DNA of 64,000 bases from Vibrio sp. BS-M-Sm-2 (GCF_041504345.1 NZ_CP167894.1:434001-498000); one strand, 5' to 3'. Positions 26,424 to 36,017 are shown, counted from the first letter of the stretch. Made by a program: numbers and translations. The notes: generated by a model from the sequence alone, not told the origin.

Positions 26424-28384
26424 TGGAACACCAAAGTCATTCAGCTCAAGAGCATTCACAAGCACTATCTTCTCAAGAGCAACATCAGGCACCTAAGTTC
26501 AGTGTTGGTATCGATTTAGGTACTACACATTGCGTTTTGTCTTACATCGACACAAGCAATGAAGACGCTCGTGTAGAGGTGATGCCAATCCCTCAACTGA
26601 CGGCGCCAGGTACAGTAGAAACTCGCAGCCAACTTGGCTCGTTCCTATACCAACCGCACGAACATGAAATGAATGCGGGCTCTCGCGTTCTTCCTTGGTC
26701 TTCTGAGCCTAAAGCTCTAGTGGGTGCAATTGCGCGTAACCTTGGTTCTAAAACCCCTATCCGTTTGGTAGCAAGTGCTAAATCTTGGCTATGCCACGGT
26801 GGTGTGAACCGTCGCGATGCGTTCCTTCCGGCAGGCAGCCCAGAAGAAGTGGAAAAGGTATCTCCTCTTAAAACGACTGAACTGTACCTTGAGCACCTTA
26901 AAGATGCTTGGAACCACGCAAACCCAGAACACAAACTGGCAGACCAAGATGTAACGATCACGGTCCCTGCTTCGTTTGATCCTGCGGCTCGTGACCTAAC
27001 AGCAGAAGCTGCACGTAATGTTGGTTTCACTCACCTAACGCTTCTTGAAGAGCCACAAGCTGCTCTTTACAGCTGGATTGATAACAGCAACGACACATGG
27101 CGTGATGAAGTAAACGTTGGTGACATCGTTCTTGTTGTTGATATCGGTGGTGGTACTACCGACCTTTCATTAGTTGAAGTAACGCAAGACGACGGCAACC
27201 TAAGCCTGAACCGTATCGCAGTAGGTGAACACATCCTACTGGGCGGCGACAACATGGACTTGGCTCTTGCTTACCGCTTGAAGATGAAACTGGCGCAAGA
27301 CGGCAAAGAGCTGGCACCTTGGCAAGTTCAAGCGATGACTCATGCTTGTCGCGATGCGAAAGAAGCACTGCTAAACGATGCTGAACTGCAATCTGTGCCA
27401 ATCGTAGTACCAAGCCGTGGTTCTAAACTGCTTGGCGCAACGCTGAAAACAGAACTGACTCAGCAAGAAGTACAACAAACACTGGTTGATGGCTTCTTCC
27501 CTAAAGTTTCTGTGACAGAGCACCCAGTACAAAAGACACGTGGTGCACTGACTCAAATGGGTCTGCCTTACGCTCAAGATGCAGGTATTACCCGTCACAT
27601 TGCTGCGTTCCTTTCTAAGCAAGCTAACGCGCTTTCTGGAAACAGCGAAACGGCTCAACAAGATTTCAACCCGTTTGCAAACATGCCGGGTATGCCAGGT
27701 GCTGAAGCGCCTGCAGCAGACTTCATCAAGCCAACGGCAATCCTGTTCAACGGTGGTGTTCTAAAATCTAACCTACTTGCTGATCGTCTTTCAGACACAA
27801 TCAACGAGTGGTTGATCAACGCTGACGCTGAATTTACGAAACAACTTTCAGGTTTAGATCTAGATCTAGCCGTTGCAAGTGGTGCTTCTTACTACGGCGC
27901 GGTACGTCGTGGTCAAGGTGTTCGTATCCGTGGCGGTATTGCATCTTCTTACTACGTAGGAATTGAAAGCGCGATGCCAGCAATCCCAGGTATGGCTCCT
28001 CCAATGGAAGCACTGTGTGTTGCACCATTTGGTATGGAAGAAGGTTCAAGCGTACAAGTGCCTAGCCAAGAGTTCGGTCTAGTGATTGGTCAGCCAGTAC
28101 ACTTCCAATTCTTCGGTTCAACAACTCGCCGTGAAGATGAAGCCGGTACGCACCTTGATCACTGGGCACCAGAAGAGCTAGACGAGCTTCCTGAAATCCA
28201 AGTGACACTGCCTGTTTCTGAAGGCCGTCGCGAAGGTGAAGTGGTTCCAGTTACTCTGGCTTCTCGCGTTACTGAACTGGGTACTCTATACCTAGAAGCA
28301 ATTGCCACTGACAACGGTCAGAAATGGCACGTTGAGTTCGACGTTCGTGAAGATTCGAACAACGACTCAAACGAACAAGCATAA
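26423..28384 (+). CDS. Hsp70-family chaperone 1 of the DUF2760 locus
   Basis: 653 residues. The actin-like ATPase motifs are intact: GIDLGTTH (about 29-36), VVDIGGGTTDLSL, and the adenosine motif FNGGVLKSN. Residues 1-25 are a Gln/His/Ser-rich tail absent from DnaK. Between the last two motifs is an insertion with NMPGMPG that recalls the flexible DnaK tail. The C-terminal part (about 540-640) is shorter than a DnaK substrate domain plus lid and has the strand TELGTLYLEAI shared with the next Hsp70. It is not DnaK, HscA or HscC by layout. The start overlaps the DUF2760 stop by one base. Client proteins unknown. Confidence 0.9.
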   Translation: MEHQSHSAQEHSQALSSQEQHQAPKFSVGIDLGTTHCVLSYIDTSNEDARVEVMPIPQLTAPGTVETRSQLGSFLYQPHEHEMNAGSRVLPWSSEPKALVGAIARNLGSKTPIRLVASAKSWLCHGGVNRRDAFLPAGSPEEVEKVSPLKTTELYLEHLKDAWNHANPEHKLADQDVTITVPASFDPAARDLTAEAARNVGFTHLTLLEEPQAALYSWIDNSNDTWRDEVNVGDIVLVVDIGGGTTDLSLVEVTQDDGNLSLNRIAVGEHILLGGDNMDLALAYRLKMKLAQDGKELAPWQVQAMTHACRDAKEALLNDAELQSVPIVVPSRGSKLLGATLKTELTQQEVQQTLVDGFFPKVSVTEHPVQKTRGALTQMGLPYAQDAGITRHIAAFLSKQANALSGNSETAQQDFNPFANMPGMPGAEAPAADFIKPTAILFNGGVLKSNLLADRLSDTINEWLINADAEFTKQLSGLDLDLAVASGASYYGAVRRGQGVRIRGGIASSYYVGIESAMPAIPGMAPPMEALCVAPFGMEEGSSVQVPSQEFGLVIGQPVHFQFFGSTTRREDEAGTHLDHWAPEELDELPEIQVTLPVSEGRREGEVVPVTLASRVTELGTLYLEAIATDNGQKWHVEFDVREDSNNDSNEQA

Positions 28385-28390
28385 TGAATC

Positions 28391-28420
28391 AACGGCACCT
28401 TAGCGGGTGCCGTTATTTTA
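28391..28420 (+). terminator. Hairpin between the two Hsp70 genes
   Basis: Nine-bp stem AACGGCACC/GGTGCCGTT, six-base loop, then ATTTTAT. It may end or reduce transcription before the second Hsp70 gene, whose start is 120 bases further on. Confidence 0.6.
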
Positions 28421-28536
28421 TCAATACCGTTCCAACCCAGCCCTACCTGTTTCTCAGGAACGACGTATACGAATAACAACAATAAGACCAAATCTATAAA
28501 CACACTGGTCATCACTCTGGAAGAATAAGGTTTTGT

Positions 28537-31377
28537 ATGGCAACTCCTCGTTTTTTAGTCGGCATTGACTTAGGCACAACGAATACGGTTGTCGCTTACT
28601 GTGAAATCAACGACGACCTACAACATGCTCCCGTTTCTCTTTTCGATATTGACCAACTCATCGGCCCCGGTGAAGTGGTTCGCAAGCCTCTACTTCCATC
28701 ATTTCGTTACCACCCAGCACAAGGTCAAATCTCCCCTTCTGACCTGACGATGCCGTGGGAACCAAGCCCAGTTGAAGGCGATATCAAAAATGTTATCGTC
28801 GGTGAATGGGCGCGTGAATTGGGCGCTAAGGTTGAAGGCCGCCAAGTATCAAGTGCGAAGAGTTGGTTATCGCACCAAGCGGTTGACCGTAACTCCGATA
28901 TTCTCCCTTGGGCAGGCGCAGCTGATGTCGATAAAGTATCGCCGGTTGTCGCGAGTGCGAGCTACCTGAATCACATTCGCCAAGCATGGAACTACCGTAA
29001 TCCTAGCAATAAGCTTGAAGACCAAGATGTTGTGGTTACCGTTCCCGCTTCATTCGATGAGACAGCACGTAAACTAACACTCGAAGCAGCAGAACTAGCA
29101 GGCTTAGGTAAGATTCTGTTACTCGAAGAGCCGCAAGCCGTTTGTTATGACTGGTATGCCCGTCACCAACAAACCGCAGCGGATGAACTTCAACAGATCC
29201 CACTGATTCTAGTGTGTGATGTTGGTGGCGGTACCACCGACTTGAGCTTAATTGAAGCCAAGTTCGATGCGAATAGCGACGGTACTAACGAGCTCGCACT
29301 CGACCGTATCGGCGTTGGCGAACACTTAATGCTCGGTGGCGATAATCTAGATTTAGCCCTCGCTCACCTTGCAGAGCAGCGCTTCACTCAAAATAAGAAG
29401 CTGAATGCCTCTAGCCTCACCAAACTGATTCAACAAACTCGCGCTGCAAAAGAGAGCCTGCTTTCTGCAAATGCACCCGATGATGTGAAGATCACCATGC
29501 TAGGCAGCGGTTCAAAACTGCTTGGCGGAACTAAGAGTATTGGTTTAACCAAACAAGAAGTTCATCAAATCGCATTGGAAGGTTTCTTCCCGCTTTCTGA
29601 GTTTACAGAAGTGCCAGACAAACGCCGCAGTGCTGTTGTTGAATTTGGCCTGCCTTACGTGGCTGACCCTGCGGTGAGTAAGCATGTGGCAGAATTCCTA
29701 GCAACTCACCAACAAGTGTCTAAAGCCGCATTGGAAAACTCAGGCTCTATTGAGTTCGATGACACTAAACCTGCAATTCCAGTTGGCGTACTACTCAATG
29801 GTGGTGTGTTTAACAGTGAATTGGTAACAGAGCGAATCACTCAGCTACTGGGCAACTGGAACGGTTCTCCAATCACAGTGCTTGATAACCCTCATCCAGA
29901 TTGGTCTGTTGCCCTTGGCGCGGTTGCCTTTGGTAAAGCCCGCCGTGGCGCGCAACTGAAAATCGGTGGCGGTGCCGCTCGTTCTTACTTCTTGCATCTA
30001 CAAGAGAAGAACAAGATGGGCAAAGCACTTTGTCTGCTTGCCAAGGGGACTGAGGAAGGACAAGAGATACGCTTAAACAGCCGTCGTTTCTCGCTGACTT
30101 TAGGTGAGCCAGTACGATTTAATCTACTGACTTCAACACACGATCAAATTGCTCACGACACCGCCATTCAAAACGGCGTGATGGTCAATGTGGATGCCGA
30201 TTTGTTCTCTCCTCTTCCACCTTATATTTCGACCTTGGAAGGCTCAGGTACTGCAGAGCTTCAAGCCAACCAAAAAGAACGCGTCGAAGTTTTACTCGCT
30301 TGTCAGTTAACGGAAGTCGGCACACTGAAAATGGAGTGTGTAAGTACAGAAGATGACTCTAAGCGTTGGTTGCTCGAGTTTGAAGTGAGAAACAAGCAAG
30401 GCGATGAATCTGATGCCTCCACACTTCATCCAAGGTTGGAAGAGTGTAAGGAGTTGATTTCTCGCCTCTACAGTGGCAACAAAAAGAGTGCTGAATCGAA
30501 AGAGATCAAAACACTATCTAAAGATCTTGAGAAGCGACTAGGTAAACGCGATGAATGGGACTTCACGACCCTTCGCCATCTGTTTGATACCTTTTCATTA
30601 GGTTGTAAACGCCGCCGTCGTTCAGAAGCACACGAGAAGAATTGGCTGCGTTTGGCGGGTTACTCGCTGCGTCCTGGCTTTGGCGATCCGACTGACTCAT
30701 GGCGTATCGAACAAATTTGGGGCCTTTACCAACAGAACATTCAGTTTAAGAACCATCAAGGTTGGACGGACTGGTGGGTATTCTGGCGTCGTGTCGCTGG
30801 TGGACTAAACCAAGAGCAGCAAGAAAGTATCTTGGCAGACATCGCTAAGTACCTTCACCCAGGTGCAATGAAGAACCCCAAAACAGCCAAAGATGCGCAA
30901 GACAATGGTTATGAAGCTATGGTTCGTTTAGCGGCGTCGCTTGAGCAACTTGAGGTTGAAGACAAAGTACTGCTGGCAAGTTGGTTCTTAAGCAAAGCGA
31001 TTAATCATAACCAATTTGAACAAGCGCACTGGTGGGCGCTAGGTCGATTAGCATCAAGAACACCTTTGTATGGTAGCCAACACAGCGTGATTCCAAGAGA
31101 ACAAGCTGAACAGTGGTTACCGAAACTGCTTGAACAGAACTGGCATAAAGAGCAAATGATCGCCTTTGCAGCGGTGATGATTTGCCGTAAAACCGGTGAC
31201 CGTCAATTTGATATCTCTGACGACTATCGTAATCAAGTGATTGAGAAGCTAAAGCAAAGCAAGGTACCTGATTCATGGCTAACGCTAGTGAGTGAAGTAA
31301 CAGAGCTTTCTGAGAGCGAGTCTAAGCGCGTATTTGGTGATGCATTACCAAGCGGCTTAAGCCTGATTAATAACTAG
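28537..31377 (+). CDS. Hsp70-family chaperone 2 with long C-terminal DUF3731-type extension
   Basis: 946 residues. Residues 1-630 parallel the first Hsp70: GIDLGTTNTVV, VCDVGGGTTDLSL and LLNGGVFNSE, then the short beta domain with TEVGTLKMECV. Residues about 640-946 are an extra helical domain (RLEECKELISRLYSGNKKS, KRRRRSEAHEKNWLRLAGYSLRPGFG, WWVFWRRVAGGL), which I take to be DUF3731. It replaces the usual lid and could bind clients or the partner Hsp70. GGAAG and a clean ATG give the start. A strong terminator follows, so the three-gene locus is self-contained. Confidence 0.88.
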   Translation: MATPRFLVGIDLGTTNTVVAYCEINDDLQHAPVSLFDIDQLIGPGEVVRKPLLPSFRYHPAQGQISPSDLTMPWEPSPVEGDIKNVIVGEWARELGAKVEGRQVSSAKSWLSHQAVDRNSDILPWAGAADVDKVSPVVASASYLNHIRQAWNYRNPSNKLEDQDVVVTVPASFDETARKLTLEAAELAGLGKILLLEEPQAVCYDWYARHQQTAADELQQIPLILVCDVGGGTTDLSLIEAKFDANSDGTNELALDRIGVGEHLMLGGDNLDLALAHLAEQRFTQNKKLNASSLTKLIQQTRAAKESLLSANAPDDVKITMLGSGSKLLGGTKSIGLTKQEVHQIALEGFFPLSEFTEVPDKRRSAVVEFGLPYVADPAVSKHVAEFLATHQQVSKAALENSGSIEFDDTKPAIPVGVLLNGGVFNSELVTERITQLLGNWNGSPITVLDNPHPDWSVALGAVAFGKARRGAQLKIGGGAARSYFLHLQEKNKMGKALCLLAKGTEEGQEIRLNSRRFSLTLGEPVRFNLLTSTHDQIAHDTAIQNGVMVNVDADLFSPLPPYISTLEGSGTAELQANQKERVEVLLACQLTEVGTLKMECVSTEDDSKRWLLEFEVRNKQGDESDASTLHPRLEECKELISRLYSGNKKSAESKEIKTLSKDLEKRLGKRDEWDFTTLRHLFDTFSLGCKRRRRSEAHEKNWLRLAGYSLRPGFGDPTDSWRIEQIWGLYQQNIQFKNHQGWTDWWVFWRRVAGGLNQEQQESILADIAKYLHPGAMKNPKTAKDAQDNGYEAMVRLAASLEQLEVEDKVLLASWFLSKAINHNQFEQAHWWALGRLASRTPLYGSQHSVIPREQAEQWLPKLLEQNWHKEQMIAFAAVMICRKTGDRQFDISDDYRNQVIEKLKQSKVPDSWLTLVSEVTELSESESKRVFGDALPSGLSLINN

Positions 31378-31415
31378 TTTCAGGGCTCAATAGATTGGAG
31401 CGCTAACTAGTAAAG

Positions 31416-31452
31416 AAAAAGCCACTTTCGATTCGTTGAAAGTGGCTTTTTT
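31416..31452. terminator. Intrinsic terminator of the chaperone locus
   Basis: Perfect 14-bp stem AAAAAGCCACTTTC with an eight-base loop and T runs on both strands. Confidence 0.92.
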
Positions 31453-31533
31453 ATTGGTGGCTTAAGGCTGGCATGTTTAGTCGACTTATCGCATCTTGGT
31501 TAAGAGCCTTAGCCGTATTGCAGTTCATCATTG

Positions 31534-31749
31534 TTAATGTTTCGTTCCTGTTGGGTTGATAGGAAAATCCGTATTTTCATAAATATCAGATAACTTTTTC
31601 GGTTTCTTCTCTTTAGCTCCTTTATTCGATTGATTATGAGTTTCGCTTAAAAGCCATTGCTCATGCATTTTTGCTGAATCCAAAAACTCTGGATCTTCCA
31701 TTGCTTCCTTGCGAAGTTTATTTACACGTTCGAGAGTATCCCAAATCAT
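31534..31749 (-). CDS. Small protein of unknown function, 71 residues
   Basis: No signal or membrane segment. The first half is helical and charged (WDTLERVNKLRKEAMEDPEF). The second half is Lys-rich and ends NPTGTKH. A near-perfect ribosome site, GGAGGTGA, stands seven bases before the ATG, which argues strongly that it is expressed. It lies between the chaperone locus and a diguanylate cyclase, opposite in direction to both. I do not recognise a family. Confidence 0.7.
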   Translation of the reverse strand: MIWDTLERVNKLRKEAMEDPEFLDSAKMHEQWLLSETHNQSNKGAKEKKPKKLSDIYENTDFPINPTGTKH

Positions 31750-32079
31750 AATACTTCACCTCCACTAAGGCTACACTTCCCAATATAGAGGTCCCCCCTA
31801 TTGATTCAATATTTTCCGGTTAAACCATAACGAATTTGTGATTTACATATCGAAAACAGCTTTGTAAGTGAACTATTCAAACAGATAAACCACTTATTTT
31901 TATTAAAAAATAAATATGGTCATGATGATTTTCTGATTGTTTTTATAAATGCACTACCTAGGGGTTACACCTTTGTCTTATTAAAAATACAAACACAAGG
32001 AAATACACTATTTCAGATTGCAAAGGTGCAAATTTGACATTAGAGTCAACAGTATGACATTCCAAAAAAGTGATCATTT
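31750..32079. other. Divergent intergenic region, 330 bp
   Basis: AT-rich stretch between the 71-residue protein and the GAF-GGDEF gene. It must hold both promoters, but no clear -35/-10 pair with good spacing, operator or RNA structure stands out. Confidence 0.4.
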
Positions 32080-33075
32080 ATGCCGTTTACCAATATATAT
32101 CAATCCAGTTCTAAATATGCCATCAATGATCTAGTTAAAGAAATGGACCTCTCTTTATGGAAAAGTATGCTCAATAACATAGCAGAAGTGCTTAACGCGC
32201 CAGCTGTAGGGCTTATTCTCACGTCAAAAGTTGGATTCCAAAATATTGCTATGTCTTCATCACCAGGCGTAAAAGCAAACCCCGGAAAAATCATCCCTAG
32301 AGACATCAATTTGTACTGTAAGAAAGTAATGGAAACCAAGGCCATGCTTTATGTGCAAAATGCTTCCGGTAAAGAGGAGTGGAGCGACAACCCAGAACTG
32401 ACGCAAATGGGTTACGTTTCTTATCTTGGGTTACCCATCTTCCAATCAGACGGCAGAATGTTTGCGACACTTTGTGCCCTAGACACTAAAGAGACCTCTT
32501 ATAAACCGATACAGATAAATTTAATGGAGAGTATTCGTGCTCTATTAGAGAGGGAGGTCCACACTGCTGAGCAGGTACGAAAATTAAAATACACTTCTAA
32601 TCATGACGAGTTAACTCAGGTTTTTAATAGACGAGCCATATTAAGTGAATCCCCTAAATTCATCGATAGTACTATAGATAGTGGAGTTAGTATTGGAGCC
32701 GTCTATTTTGATATTGACGGCCTTAAGTATGTCAATGACAACTTTGGACATAATATTGGCGACCAATATATAAAGTCGTTCTCTCATTCACTTCAGTACA
32801 ACACCCGCAAGGAAGATATTTGTGGAAGGCTTGGAGGAGATGAATTTATCTTATTATGTAGAGACATCACAGAAAAATCCTTAAATAAGATTCTAAGTCG
32901 AATACAATCAGACTTTGACAAACACTCTCAAAAGCTAGGTATAGATTGCCATGCTACCTTTAGTCATGGTTCACTGATTTATTCATCAAATATTCCAGCT
33001 ATCGAAGAGTTAATTCGACTAGCAGACACACAAATGTATGAAAACAAAATGAGTAAACGTTATGCCCAGCTCTAA
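32080..33075 (+). CDS. GAF-GGDEF diguanylate cyclase, cytoplasmic
   Basis: 331 residues without membrane helices. An N-terminal GAF sensor domain (about 20-160, AEVLNAPAVGLIL, YVSYLGLPIFQSDGRMFATLCALD) precedes a GGDEF domain (about 170-328). The active site RLGGDEF is intact at 252-256, and the inhibitory site RKED (243-246) is at the right distance, so product inhibition by c-di-GMP is expected. It should make c-di-GMP in response to a small cytoplasmic ligand. A terminator follows 3 bases after the stop. Confidence 0.92.
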   Translation: MPFTNIYQSSSKYAINDLVKEMDLSLWKSMLNNIAEVLNAPAVGLILTSKVGFQNIAMSSSPGVKANPGKIIPRDINLYCKKVMETKAMLYVQNASGKEEWSDNPELTQMGYVSYLGLPIFQSDGRMFATLCALDTKETSYKPIQINLMESIRALLEREVHTAEQVRKLKYTSNHDELTQVFNRRAILSESPKFIDSTIDSGVSIGAVYFDIDGLKYVNDNFGHNIGDQYIKSFSHSLQYNTRKEDICGRLGGDEFILLCRDITEKSLNKILSRIQSDFDKHSQKLGIDCHATFSHGSLIYSSNIPAIEELIRLADTQMYENKMSKRYAQL

Positions 33076-33078
33076 TAA

Positions 33079-33103
33079 AAAAGCGAGCTCTAGGCTCGCT
33101 TTT
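33079..33103. terminator. Intrinsic terminator after the GAF-GGDEF gene
   Basis: AAAAGCGAGC/GCTCGCTTTT, ten-bp stem with a five-base loop. It also serves the gene ending at 33130 on the other strand. Confidence 0.88.
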
Positions 33104-33129
33104 CTATAGCTTTTAACTCGTTCTACAGC

Positions 33130-33603
33130 TTATGCTCGGTTACCGATTTTCACAGTACCGTTTGTTGCAAACCAAAGTGCTTCTGAACGACGGCGACCTA
33201 ATAAAATTGGGCCGTCATCGTAGAACAAAAAGTTTTTCCAATGCTTCTTGAAAATCGCCCATTTGGTTTCAAGAATATTGTATTTTTCGTAACAAAAATA
33301 AACAGTTACATCATCTTGCCAATCGATAAAATTAAGAATCTCTTCTGGCATTTCAGGCTCATCCGCTTCCCAATGCGCCATCCAGCTGATCTCTTCATTC
33401 CAGTTCGATGCTTTGCTTGGCCAGTCTTGTGAGCTTAGGCGTTCTGCATCTGGGCTTTGAGGGCTCACGTTCTCTTTCCAGAACTGAGATGCTCTCGCCT
33501 GTGTCATTGGTTTAATCTTTTCCAAGTCCTCAGCTGGCAGTGGCATTGACTGGTGAGTAAAAATCCATTTTCTTTGGTATTCGTCCAAAGTTGTGTATGA
33601 CAT
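33130..33603 (-). CDS. DUF2947-like protein
   Basis: 157 residues from the ATG at 33601-33603, which has GAGG seven bases upstream; a TTG codon directly before it is less likely. Trp-rich, acidic, soluble, with repeated WK/WE clusters (ISWMAHWEADEPEMPEEI, FIDWQDDVTVYFCYEKYNILETKWAIFKKHW). It matches my memory of the DUF2947 family of vibrios and relatives. Function unknown. Confidence 0.65.
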   Translation of the reverse strand: MSYTTLDEYQRKWIFTHQSMPLPAEDLEKIKPMTQARASQFWKENVSPQSPDAERLSSQDWPSKASNWNEEISWMAHWEADEPEMPEEILNFIDWQDDVTVYFCYEKYNILETKWAIFKKHWKNFLFYDDGPILLGRRRSEALWFATNGTVKIGNRA

Positions 33604-33743
33604 CAAAATTCCTCAAATATCTTCTCAGGCTGATGGATCTACCATGCCTATATGTTCTTTTTTGATACAGCGGCGATGTCTTATCGCTTGATATTCGCTG
33701 CCTTTAAATTCGTTGTTAGCTTGTGCGCTTAAATACTATTTAT

Positions 33744-34331
33744 TTAAACATTACGTTTGTCTTCCCAGTTTGGGTTAACTAACGCGGTCAGTACATGGTC
33801 TTCCCATTTACCGTTAATCTGTAGGTAGTCTTTGGCAAAGCCTTCTCGAACAAAACCAAGATGTTCCAATACGCTCGCACTGCGTTCATTGTGAGGCATG
33901 TAGCCCGCCATTAAGCGGTGCATGTTCTGCACATCAAACATGTAGTCTTTGGCCATATTCAAGCCTCTGCGCATGTAACCGTGGCCTTGTGCACTTTGAG
34001 CCAATGAGTAGCCAACGTTACACGCGTAGAACGGGAAACGAGACAAATTACTGAACGAGATAGTCCCTAACATTTCGTTAGAGTCCGCATTAATCAATAA
34101 ACAATAGTAACCAAGCCCCATTTTATGAAGCTCGTTTAACTTAATCAGGCGCTGTGCCCAGCCCGTTCTATCAAAAAATGCATCTTCGCGAATTGGCTCC
34201 CAAGGTTTCAGGTACTCTCGGTTAACCTGAAAATACTCACTGATCATAATCGCATCATCTATCTCAGCGGTGCGCAAAATCAGATTCCCATCTCGCTTGT
34301 AAATGCGTTCCGGTGTGCTCAAATCTTCCAT
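33744..34331 (-). CDS. GNAT N-acetyltransferase, RimJ-like
   Basis: 195 residues, one GNAT domain of the RimJ/RimL type: an opening on ILRTAEIDDAIMISEYF, NREYLKPWEP near residue 40, then GYSLAQSAQGHGYMRRGL with the acetyl-CoA-binding turn, and NERSASVLEHLGFVREG. RimJ acetylates the N-terminal Ala of ribosomal protein S5; whether this copy does so or acts on another substrate cannot be told. It lies 18 bases downstream of tyrR and may be read from the same transcript. Confidence 0.85.
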   Translation of the reverse strand: MEDLSTPERIYKRDGNLILRTAEIDDAIMISEYFQVNREYLKPWEPIREDAFFDRTGWAQRLIKLNELHKMGLGYYCLLINADSNEMLGTISFSNLSRFPFYACNVGYSLAQSAQGHGYMRRGLNMAKDYMFDVQNMHRLMAGYMPHNERSASVLEHLGFVREGFAKDYLQINGKWEDHVLTALVNPNWEDKRNV

Positions 34332-34349
34332 AATCTTGTTCTTATTCGA

Positions 34350-35894
34350 TCAGTTCTTTCTGATACCGTAGTCACGAAGCTTATTCGCAATTGAGGTGTG
34401 AGATACATTCAAGCGTTTTGCTAGTTTACGGCTTGATGGGAACGACTGGTAAAGCTTCTCTAGAATCTGAGATTCATAGTCTTTCATGATCTCATCCAGA
34501 GAACCATCTAAGCTTAAATTCGCCATTCCAGCTGTCATTGTTTCAAGCTGTGGCAAATGGAATTGCTCAACCGTTAGTGTGTCTGAGTCCAACTCTGTTA
34601 GCGCACGAAGAACCATGTTGTCCAATTGACGAATGTTGCCCGGCCATTGGTAATTACCAAGCTGGTCGATTAACTCTTGAGTCAGTTTTGGTTTTAACAT
34701 ACCTAATTGCTGGGCGTACTTTGCAACGAACAATTCCAACAGCGGTGCTACGTCGTTTGAGCGTTCACGCAATGCTGGAATAGACAGAGTCAGTACATTC
34801 AAGCGATAGAACAAATCTTCACGGAACGAACCCGAGTCTGCTAATTCAGAAAGACGATGACGCGTTGATGCAATAATACGAACATCAGCGTGCATCTCTT
34901 CTTCTTCACCAACACGACGGAATGAACCATCTTGTAGGAAACGCAGCAGTTTGATTTGTAGATGCGGGCTCATCTCGCCAATTTCATCTAAAAATACCGT
35001 ACCGCCATTCGCTTGCTCGAAAATGCCTTTATGACCTTGCTCATGGTTGAATGAACCCGGCGCATGACCAAACAATTCCGTTTCCGCTACGTCATCAGGC
35101 ATCGATGCACAGCTTAGAATCAAGAATGGGAAAGAAGAACGATTTGAACGGTTATGACACGCTTTCGCCAGCATCTCTTTACCAGTACCCGTATCGCCTT
35201 CAATTAATAGAGGCTGATCCAGCATCGCCAGTTTCTTGGCTTGGCTGATCAAGGCTTTATGGCGATTAGAGACACCAACAAAGTGTTCGAAACCTAGGTT
35301 GTTCTGTTCTGGGATTGAATCTGGCGAGTTCATCTCTTGGTTACAAGAACGAATCGTCATTACTGCGCTCGCCAGTACCGCTTCGTTGACATCACCACCA
35401 AGGTAAATCGGCAGGATCTCAATAGAGAAATCTAAACCATCCAACACGACAACTTCACGATGGCGCGTTACATCACCTTCGATCCAGCGAGCAAAGTTAA
35501 AGCTAGGAACAAACGTCGCTAGTGGTTCACCGATCACTTCGTCTTCTTGCTTGTTGAAGAGGTTCAACGCAGCGTGGTTAGCCATATCGACTGAGCCTTT
35601 AAGGTCAATCGCAATCACGGGGTCTGGCAGGTTAGCCAGCAGAGCAATCAGCTCTGTGTTATGCCTTTCGCTTGGCATAAATTGGATTTTACGTACATCC
35701 TTCACACCTGAAATTCGGCGAATTTCAGCCATAAGTTCACTAAAAGCATCAAAATCGATATCAGGGCAGTTGAGGTAAATAATGCCTTTAACATCAATTT
35801 CGATTCCTCTTAAATCAATGCTTTTTGAGGCCAAGATATCGAGCAACTCACGCGTTAAGCCGAGTCTGTCTTCACACAATACTTCAAGACGCAC
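34350..35894 (-). CDS. tyrR: Transcriptional regulator TyrR
   Basis: 514 residues, matching E. coli TyrR in size and layout: an ACT domain (1-70, MRLEVLCEDRLGLTRELLDI), a PAS domain (about 80-190), an AAA+ domain (about 205-430, Walker A GDTGTGKEML, Walker B GTVFLDEIGEM) and a C-terminal helix-turn-helix (KLAKRLNVSHTSIANKLRDYG). The sigma-54 contact motif GAFTGA is replaced by a GSFNHE stretch, as expected for TyrR, which works with sigma-70. It senses Tyr, Phe and Trp and controls aromatic amino acid genes. A TyrR box lies 75 bases upstream, implying autoregulation. Confidence 0.96.
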   Translation of the reverse strand: MRLEVLCEDRLGLTRELLDILASKSIDLRGIEIDVKGIIYLNCPDIDFDAFSELMAEIRRISGVKDVRKIQFMPSERHNTELIALLANLPDPVIAIDLKGSVDMANHAALNLFNKQEDEVIGEPLATFVPSFNFARWIEGDVTRHREVVVLDGLDFSIEILPIYLGGDVNEAVLASAVMTIRSCNQEMNSPDSIPEQNNLGFEHFVGVSNRHKALISQAKKLAMLDQPLLIEGDTGTGKEMLAKACHNRSNRSSFPFLILSCASMPDDVAETELFGHAPGSFNHEQGHKGIFEQANGGTVFLDEIGEMSPHLQIKLLRFLQDGSFRRVGEEEEMHADVRIIASTRHRLSELADSGSFREDLFYRLNVLTLSIPALRERSNDVAPLLELFVAKYAQQLGMLKPKLTQELIDQLGNYQWPGNIRQLDNMVLRALTELDSDTLTVEQFHLPQLETMTAGMANLSLDGSLDEIMKDYESQILEKLYQSFPSSRKLAKRLNVSHTSIANKLRDYGIRKN

Positions 35895-35960
35895 AAATAG
35901 TCCTATTATAGGTGTCAGGATAAGTTGACAGTAGTGTGGATTAAGCTCTGAGTTCAGTCA

Positions 35961-35994
35961 AGAAGAAGAGTAAACATATGTTTACTCTTCTTCT
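35961..35994. promoter_or_regulatory. TyrR box inside a 34-bp perfect palindrome
   Basis: The core AGTAAACATATGTTTACT (35969-35986) matches the TyrR box TGTAAA-N6-TTTACA at ten of twelve fixed positions, including the key G and C. Symmetry continues for eight more bases on each side (AGAAGAAG arms). It lies upstream of tyrR and downstream of the ycjF stop. As RNA it could also fold, but a T run is lacking, so I read it as an operator first. Confidence 0.7.
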
Positions 35995-36017
35995 CAAACT
36001 ATTGAGCTTTCAATACT

